DNA of 64,000 bases from Asterochloris sp. CNOR1 (taxonomy: Eukaryota; Chlorophyta; Trebouxiophyceae; Trebouxiales; Trebouxiaceae), in the NCBI GenBank assembly GCA_963969365.1, contig OZ017748.1:1178001-1242000 (forward strand). Reading direction: 5' to 3'. The position numbers and the translations under genes are program-made. Positions 57,390 to 64,000 of the stretch are shown piece by piece (the first letter of the stretch is position 1; the number at the start of each line of letters is the position of its first letter). Below the pieces are notes generated by a model. That model did not search any database, had not been told where the DNA came from, and saw only the letters and a program-made list of their open reading frames with translations.

Positions 57390-58106
57390 GAAGGCAGCAT
57401 GACTGCGTGTACACATGTCAAACTTCATGCCACAGAGTGAGCTGAGTGACAGTGGGTGGCAGTGTGAGTAAAGTGTTGGGGTGCAACTCTGCACCCAAAT
57501 GTACATCATAGCCACCAACAGCCAAATTAAGGTCCTCAAGATGTTCCAATGGAGTCAGAGAAGCTGCCCAGCATTTGCAAAGAGATCGTTCTGGTTTCCA
57601 TCGCTCACCTTGGGCAGGTCCAGTACGTGCTCGCCATGAAAGCTCATGGTGGTCCAGCTAAAGCCGCCAAAGGCCAGGCATGCGCCCGCAAAAAAATGCC
57701 GTGTGACAGCACTGATAGTGGCCGCTCATCCCCCATACAAGTACTTCAGTCTGACTGGTCTGATGACTGCAGCTTGCAAGGGGCTGAGGCCGTCCAGCCC
57801 TGTTCAGATGGCGATGCTGGCCATACAGGGCTACCGCAGGGCTGAGTGCCTGAGCTGCGCAGCCCTGCCAGGCTGTACACACACAGACGTCAGCTGGCAG
57901 GTCATAAAGGCGCCTGAGCGCAGCGTAAACAGAGACCAGCTCATGCGCTGGGAGGGCTGCCCATCCTGTTGGAGCAGTGTCAGCCTACATGCACACCTGC
58001 GTTTCTGTGAGGAGGACAAACAGCCATATGGAGGTAGCAACAGCAGCATCTGCGGCCCCTATGGGGAAAGTGCTCCCACCTCAATGGTTCCAGATGTTGC
58101 AGGCAT
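57390..58106 (-). CDS. Possible small multi-exon membrane protein, unidentified
   Basis: A leftward exon set is suggested but not closed. ATG 58106 begins MPATSGTIE before a GTGGGA donor (58080-58106). A segment near 57860-57972 has AQRMSWSLFTLRSGAF-like sequence in one frame. Exon 57742-57810 reads GLSPLQAAVIRPVRLKYLYG. 57612-57720 contains a hydrophobic stretch (FFAGACLAFGGFSW) and ends VLDLPK at a GTGAGC donor (57611). A last segment near 57470-57545 reads LAVGGYDVHLG. The order and frames make a short protein with one membrane helix plausible, perhaps mitochondrial, but phases were not all verified and no family is recognised. The start would be head-to-head with dUTPase, about 0.3 kb apart. 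Confidence 0.3.
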
Positions 58107-58424
58107 GATGTGCGAATGAATCGTGCATTTCCCCACAGCCTTGTACTGCCACAGATCAGCTTGCAAACACATGGCACTGGCTGAGGCATGCAGCTAAATA
58201 TGAATGCAGGCAAGACAGCTTGCATGTAAAGACCGTTCTGGTCCCTCGTTCCCAAAGGCGAGCCCAGCTCTGATTGAGAGGCCACAGCTGCAACGCAACC
58301 ATTTATTCTCCTTTCTCTCTAATCTATAGACAGACGTTTTGACCAGCCTCCCGCCATTCTGTGATCCATTGTCTGCCCTTGCATCAGGCAGTCTGGCCTG
58401 AGGACTACGTCGTCAGGGTGTGGC

Positions 58425-59497
58425 ATGTCAGTGCTGGCAGAGGCAAAGCATAACAGGGAGAACCTGCCAGAGCAGCCAGCAGCCAAGCTGCAGAAGCTGG
58501 AGCCCATCTCAACCCTCAGGATAAAGAAGCTTACGGAGCACGCATTCCTGCCTAAGCGGGGCTCTGCTAAGGCTGCAGGCTATGATCTGTCCAGGTAGGG
58601 AGGCAGCCACACCTGATCAGCAGCCGTGTCGTTTGCTGGACTCACTGAGCTGCGACTCTGTGAATGCAGCGCCTATGACTGCTCAGTGCCAGCACGGGGG
58701 AAGGCTGTGGTTAAGACCGACATTGCCATTGCCATCCCACCTGGAACATATGCCCGGATAGCTCCCCGCTCAGGGCTGGCTGTGAAGCACTTCATAGACA
58801 CAGGCAAGCAGCAACCCCTTGTGCTCATCTGCTTGTTACAAACTGGCCGTGGTCATGCCCCCTGCATCAGCCTTAGAGGGATTTCCCTGCAGCAACAGCA
58901 GCGCATCTGAATAGCCAAGCATGCCATACCGGCTGCAGCCGAGTAACAGCATGCCTCCCTTCCAGCAGCAGCCACACCAAGTCATGACTCCAGCAGCTGC
59001 CCTACAATAACATGTCTCCAGCGGCAGTCAAGAAGTGGTTGATGACTGCAGGTGCTGGCGTGGTGGATGAAGACTATCGGGGCCCAGTGGGTGTGGTGCT
59101 CTTCAATCACAGCGACTCAGACTTTGCAGGTCAGGCTCTGCAGGTCACCTGTGCAAGTGCCAGCCTGACAGGTACAGCACAGAAAGAGACTAGTCAGTAC
59201 TCCCAACAGGCTGCGCACATGGTACCTGTTGATGTCCAAGTTTGACAGGCACACCCTTCAGTGACAGGCACCTTATCAGATCTGCATCATCTGATCGTGT
59301 CATTACCTGCTCGGTAGCAGTGACCCACAAGCAATAACTAAACTGACAGACCGTGCGGTGCAGTTGCGCGTGGAGACCGCATAGCTCAGCTTATTCTGGA
59401 GCGCATTGTAACACCAGATGTGGAGGAGGTGCAGGAGCTTGACGTCACTGTCAGGGGTGCAGGTGGCTATGGCTCCACCGGCACCGGCAAAGCATGA
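58425..59497 (+). CDS. DUT: dUTP pyrophosphatase (dUTPase)
   Basis: Four exons, 58425-58594, 58670-58803, 59052-59129 and 59364-59497, close in phase to 171 residues. All five trimeric-dUTPase motifs are present: AAGYDLS (1), APRSGLA (2), [17 protein letters not shown] (3, with the catalytic Asp and Tyr), [11 protein letters not shown] (4) and the C-terminal P-loop-like [10 protein letters not shown] (5). The enzyme splits dUTP to dUMP and pyrophosphate, keeping uracil out of DNA and feeding thymidylate synthesis. The N-terminal extension ([18 protein letters not shown]) lacks a transit-peptide look, so a nuclear or cytosolic form is likely. The second intron has a GCAAGC donor (58804), a GC-AG intron confirmed by phase. 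Confidence 0.95.
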
Positions 59498-59602
59498 AAT
59501 TGCTATACGTGGAGTGCAGTGGCCAAGGGAATGCAAACAGGCTGCTCATTTCATGACTATTTAGTACATTTGGTTACTTGACTTCACACTATTGCAGAAG
59601 AA

Positions 59603-62600
59603 TTACATCACGTAGACTCTTGCTGAGGAGGCCTTTCTTGACTTCAACATTTGCTCTTGTTTCTGTGCTCTCAAATGCGCTGAGCTCAGCAGCTCTGCAG
59701 ACTGCTGCAGCCTGCTGTTGATGGTCTCATGTCTGGCCAACCTGCACATCATGGCATGGTTGGTACGTCTCACTTCAGGGCCAAGCATGCATTGCAAATT
59801 GTGTAAGATGTGTCGCGCAGCATGCAAAAGCACCTGACATTGCGCTGGCCAGGAAAGCTATGATCTCTGGTGTCATCCCCAGCATTCTGCCGCAGCGCTG
59901 CTGCCTGGTAAGCTGGGATCTGAGTGGTGATGACTCGCCGGCGAGGAGGCTCCCCCTGCTGTTGCTGTTGCACAGCAGCCTCGTCGTCCACCACTAGGCC
60001 AGCCTTCAACAGGCACCTCCATACAGCTGCCTCGGTCGACCTGTACAGGGCAACCCTCTTGCCTCAGCTCACCTCTAGTGGTTTCCATGGCATATAACAG
60101 CAGGGTGGAGGAGTAATCGCAGACAGTATCTATTCACCAGAAGCTCTTTGCACTGCACGTGAACGGGTCTGCGGTCTGCAGACCCCTGAGTTTCTTGGTC
60201 CTAATTACAGAAGAGCTTTGCAGATGTGACAGGTCACCGTCAGTCAGCTGTCGCAGTCAAAGCACCACATTCTGACAGGTCAGGTAGGGCTGCCTGCATC
60301 CTCACCTGGCCAGGGAGTTGGGCTCTGCTGGCGCCTGCTGCTCCTCCGCAAGTGACGCATGTTGGTGCCAGCCCCAGGCCGCCTGCTGCATTGGCTGTGC
60401 GCTTGTGGTCCTGGCGGGGGCCGTCACAGAGCGGCAGAGAGGGTCTGCCCTGAGGGGGGAGGGTGCTGCGCTGGCAGGGCAAGCCAGGCCCTCAGACCCC
60501 TCAAAGTGGTCTGCCAGCTGCCGCACCTGCAGCATGGAACAAAGAGGATAATGGATGTTATGAGCGGCAGCACAGTGCTGCTGCCCAAGGCTGCAGGGTG
60601 CCTGTGGAGGCGGCCATCAGGCTGTGGCACTTTGGAGGCCAGGCAGCTCCTGTTGCCCTGCAGCGTCCTTCAATAGATATCAGGCGGCAGCAGCAGCAGA
60701 GCAGCGTCCCGTCCCCTGCAGGCGGCCAAGCCCCCATGAGACTGGTCCAGGGCAAGAGGGCGCCTGTAGCCTGTCGCAGACCTGCCCTGCATGTAAGAGG
60801 CTTTGCAGACAACGAGTTGGCCAGCAAGCACACTGTTGGACTGGGGGGACTCCAAGCTGACGAGCACACCATCCAATCACCTGTTCCGGCACTGCGGGCC
60901 CCCCAGCAGCCCCCAGTTGACCGTCTAGCCCTGCCTGCAGCCCGCCGTCTGCGCCTTCTCTGTTCAGCACTAGCCCTGCAGTCCCAGGTCGCAGCGCCAG
61001 CAGGCTGGATCCCTCACTCCGCAGCGCTCGTTGCCGATCGCTGGGCGCAGCCGTGGCGGGGCGGGCCAGCCCCTCGCTCCCCTCATAGTGCGCTGCGATC
61101 TGGCGCACCACCTCGGGGGCTTCCCCATCCCCCTCTGGGCCCGCTGTGCTGTCTGCACAGATTGGGCTGAGATCATGTAGAAGCCAGCACGCGCCCCAGT
61201 GCATGCATTGCTGGTTGGGAGAGCCAGACTCCAAATTTATGACTGCTGTGCTGGCAGAGCTTGTCTGCAGCAGGACCATGCAGCGCACTGAGTCACGCAT
61301 GAAGCAGAGGTTGGGGAATGTGACAGCATCAACGTGACATCTGCTCCAGAGGCGCTCTTGACCAGCAAACTTCTTGTACAGAAAGGTCTGCACCCCACCT
61401 GGTGCCCGCCCCACCCCCGACCCCACTGCCTGGCGGCGCTGTGCCCACCGCTGCTGCCCCTGCGCTGCCCCTTCAGCCCCTTCGCCCTCCACGCCGCTGC
61501 CATCAGACGCTGCATCCCCTTGCTTCACGGCCCCATCCTCTGCTGCTGCAGCCGCCAGCCTCCCATGATCCCGCTGCTGGGGCTGGATGCGGTCAGGCTG
61601 CAGCCAGCCTGCCGCCTGCTGCTGCTGCGGCTCCCTGGGAGGCTCAGCAGCCTCCATACGATCCCAGGCCTGCATTGCGGCGGCGCTGGGCAGCAGCAGA
61701 GGGCGGTCAGCTGGCTCAGAGAGGGCTGACACGCCGTGTGGCAGCTGCAGGGAGCTCCTGCGGCTGATGGACAGGGTGGTGGGCCACATCTGCAGCGCTG
61801 CACTGGGCCCCTCCGGAGCAGGTGCTGCGGGGCGCTGTGTTTGTGTCCTCTCCAGTACCTGCACCAGCAGCATGTCATGATGATACATGGTGTGAGGTAA
61901 GCTCTCTTCTGTGATTGGCTGTTGTGGCAGCAGCACTGTTTTTGGTGAAAGTGTTGCAGGGGACGTGCATGACCACCTGCGGATGGGCCCCCTGGCCACG
62001 GTGTAAATGTTTCTCTACGAGCCGCTTGTGCTGCGCCAGCAGGTCTGCCTGGCGCCCCAGCGCCTGCTGCAACTCCCGCTGTCGCCGCACCTGCTGCTCG
62101 CGCTTGTGCACCTTGGTCAGGCCCTGCAGGCCAGGTCTCCAGGAGATGGTAGACCAAGCTGCTAGCAGCTCTACGCTTGCACAGGCTGGTGCTTGAACAT
62201 GCTGTATGTGCTTTTGCACCTCAGCTAAGCCCTGGAAACCAGAGGGGCCGAGGAAGGCCCCAACGCTGCTGGCAGCTGAGGGCTTGCACAAGCTGCGTGT
62301 GCTGATGCACGCCTGTGGCATCCTAAAGGGTGCTGACGGTTTGGGACAAGTTCAGGTTGGGAACTTCATGGTCAGCTATACAGTGATTGCTGCCTGGCAG
62401 GCACAAATTGGCGAGGGGCGTGGACTGTTGTTGCAATCAAGATGTGGCCAGATGTTCTGGCAGGCATGCCTCTGGCTGGCAGCGCCAAACCTCTCCAGGC
62501 TACACCGCAGCCTATTGCAGCTGCGCTTCCCTCAAGACACAGGCCCACCTTGCTGGGAGGCTCCATGATGGGCTTCCTGGCGCCGTCTGGCAGCTCCTGC

Positions 62601-64000
62601 ACCACTCCTGGGGCACGCCACACATGCGCGGCCACCTCTGCAGGTGCACAGTGACAGCACGAGTCATTCAAGGGGACGTAGGGAGGCACTGTCAGTCTCA
62701 ACCTGGGTCTGTCGGCAGCAGAAATGCACAACCAGGTGTGCAGAGTGGTGCACGCAAAGACCGCCCAGGACATGGCGCACCCTCCTGGCTGTTCTCCTTG
62801 CCAGCCAACCTGGCAGCACCCTTCTTCTTGCGCTTGCCCTTGGCAAAGGCCCCATTGGCTGCCGCTGCCAGGATCTCCTCCAAAGCTGAGGGACTGCACA
62901 GCAGCATTTAAAGTGACAGGGCCCAGCAGCCAGAAGCAGCCCTGCTTGCAGCAGCAGTGCACCAGCCCACGGAGTGCAGCACCCCACGGAGTTGCAGCCA
63001 TTGCCAGCAGCTTTATGTAGGTGAGGACAGCCTGACGGGCAGCTGCAGCATGCTTGATGTCCAGAAGACCACAAGTCTCCTGCGCCGGGCTGTGCAGCCT
63101 GCAAGGGACGCTTCCAACTCGGCCCAGTTACATTGACAACAATGATGATGTCTCTGCAGCCACCTATCACACACACATAGAGGGCCTCCCCAGTGGCTCT
63201 CACCTCCAGTCGGCCATGTGGGCAGCCATGGCCTGCAGGTCTGCACGCAGCTCGCCACGCTCAGCCTCCAGGGCAGCAATGTGAGCCTGCATCTCACCCC
63301 GCCCCTCAGCCCGCAGGCGCCCCTCCAGGGCCCTGCTGACCTCGGTCGCCCGCTGCAGGTGGTCCTGCAGGCCTCCATGCAGGCTGGGGGCAGCTGTAGA
63401 GTTTTGAAAATATGTTATTTGGAAAGTCAGAGACGCCCCTCCAGGGCGCCTGCCCTTGGCCAGCCACTGCTTCTGCAAGCAGCCCTTTGCCCCGGGGTTG
63501 AGCCAGCTGCCAAGGTGACCTCTGGCGCCTCCTGCAGGTGCTGCTGCAGACAGCCTGACATGAAACTGAGGCAGCTGGCAGGCTGGCAGGGTCAAATCAC
63601 TGCTCAGCCTGCAGCTGGCAAGCTCAAGGGATTGCTGGAGGGGTCTGTGCGTCCAGCCAACCATCATGAGCTGCAATAATGTGCATCTTGAGGAGCATGC
63701 TTTCGACATCATTGAACATGCAGCTATACTGTCTGCCTCAGGTACGCTGATGATGGGCTTCAAGCAAGTGCAGCAGGCAGGATAGCACTCATTTGTCAGC
63801 CGGCACTCGGCTGACCGAGGGCAGCCACAAACAGCAAGCAGGCTGGCATTAAAGACCAGCAGCCCTGCTGTGCTGGAAGCTGGTCTCTCATTGCGTCCAG
63901 CACGAGCAACCTCAATGGGCCAGCACACACAGCGCCAGTCGAGCAGGCCGCCCACCTGCAGCTCCATGATGCGCAGCTTCAGTGCCCTGCTCTGCTGGCG
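59603..64000 (-). CDS. Coiled-coil protein, N-terminus outside window
   Basis: Leftward exons run from beyond the right edge (the first visible coding segment ends KLRIMELQ before a GTGGGC donor near 63958) to a stop at 59603. Clear segments: about 63206-63395, a heptad-rich coil (EGRLRAEGRGEMQAHIAALE, RADLQAMAAHMADW); 62700-62890 with a Lys-rich stretch (AKGKRKKKGAARLAGKENSQ); 61980-62127, a second coil (KREQQVRRQRELQQALGRQA); 61400-61860, Gln/Ala/Pro-rich; 60890-61155 and 60306-60526, which share a repeated motif (VRQ-(I/L)-A-x-H-(Y/F)-EGSEGLA); and a C-terminal helix at 59603-59831 (RHILHNLQCMLGPEVRRTNH). I do not recognise the family. Long coils, a basic patch and disorder suggest a cytoskeletal, centrosomal or scaffold role (inference). 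The last two exon junctions were not closed in phase. Confidence 0.55.
60455..61125. repeat. Duplicated coding block within the coiled-coil gene
   Basis: Read leftward, 60455-60526 encodes VRQLADHFEGSEGLACPASA and 61048-61118 encodes VRQIAAHYEGSEGLARPATA, followed in both by APS. The nucleotide sequences are clearly related. The lower copy begins exactly at a CTGCAG acceptor (60527-60532); the upper copy lies inside a longer exon. This is an internal protein repeat, probably from a local duplication about 0.6 kb long. Confidence 0.75.

Noticed and set aside
60680-61999. A 439-codon continuous leftward open frame read as one exon
   Set aside because: The frame is long partly because of GC-rich composition. 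It contains good donor and acceptor sites, and an inner stretch (about 61160-61340) has intron-like composition; I treat it as exons plus a read-through intron of the coiled-coil gene.
1-64000. tRNA or rRNA genes, transposons and retroelements
   Set aside because: I saw no cloverleaf with intact A and B boxes, no rRNA-like conserved blocks, no reverse transcriptase or transposase motifs and no terminal repeats; short RNAs could still be missed by eye.

Overview
The window is nuclear DNA of a eukaryote, most likely a chlorophyte green alga of the trebouxiophyte type (inference). It is moderately GC-rich, and genes on both strands are cut into many short exons by introns of about 100-1200 nt, with GTGAG-type donors and (C)TGCAG acceptors. 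Protein content also fits: a P5B cation pump alongside plant-like genes, a plant-type multi-BRCT protein, a plastid-targeted conserved protein, a short MAT1 and a secreted protein with the Arg-Gly-Leu-Leu-Gln start common in algal wall proteins. No prokaryotic operon, phage, plasmid or CRISPR structure is present. Nine gene models could be closed with every exon junction in phase: P5B ATPase (two N-terminal points open), MAT1, the BRCT protein, GLX2 (one abnormal donor), AT-hook protein, GLX1, 2OG-Fe(II) oxygenase, conserved plastid protein, and RRP46; dUTPase makes a tenth.

Layout. 1-3571 (-): 5' part of an N-myristoylation-motif, C2-domain-like protein that runs off the left edge. 4156-10515 (+): P5B ATPase. 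10749-11541 (-): MAT1, the CDK-activating-kinase/TFIIH assembly factor, without a RING finger. 11560-13650 (-) and 14060-16050 (+): unidentified exon sets. About 16280-29920 (+): a large gene with membrane-like helices and a C-terminal series of symmetric phase-1 exons coding for Ser/Ala/Pro-rich FG-containing modules, nucleoporin-like. 30340-39509 (+): a 1171-residue protein with BRCT domains at both ends and a Tudor-like segment before the last pair. 40148-41592 (-): glyoxalase II. 42028-46299 (+): triple AT-hook, His/Gln-rich protein. 46379-47949 (-): glyoxalase I. 48388-~51590 (+): secreted Ala-rich repeat protein. 52118-53303 (-): 2OG-Fe(II) oxygenase. 53427-55801 (+): conserved plastid protein. 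56154-57285 (+): exosome subunit RRP46. 57390-58106 (-): possible small membrane protein. 58425-59497 (+): dUTPase. 59603-64000 (-): coiled-coil protein, N-terminus beyond the right edge.

Three themes stand out. First, both enzymes of the methylglyoxal detoxification pathway lie within 8 kb, on the same strand, on either side of an AT-hook gene that is head-to-head with GLX2 and tail-to-tail with GLX1. Second, many introns carry diverged copies of the exon end, or of the acceptor plus exon start, that borders them; this may record intron gain or splice-site movement by local tandem duplication. Third, several rare introns are fixed by reading phase: three GC-AG introns and one apparent AT-AG intron inside the metal-binding motif of GLX2.
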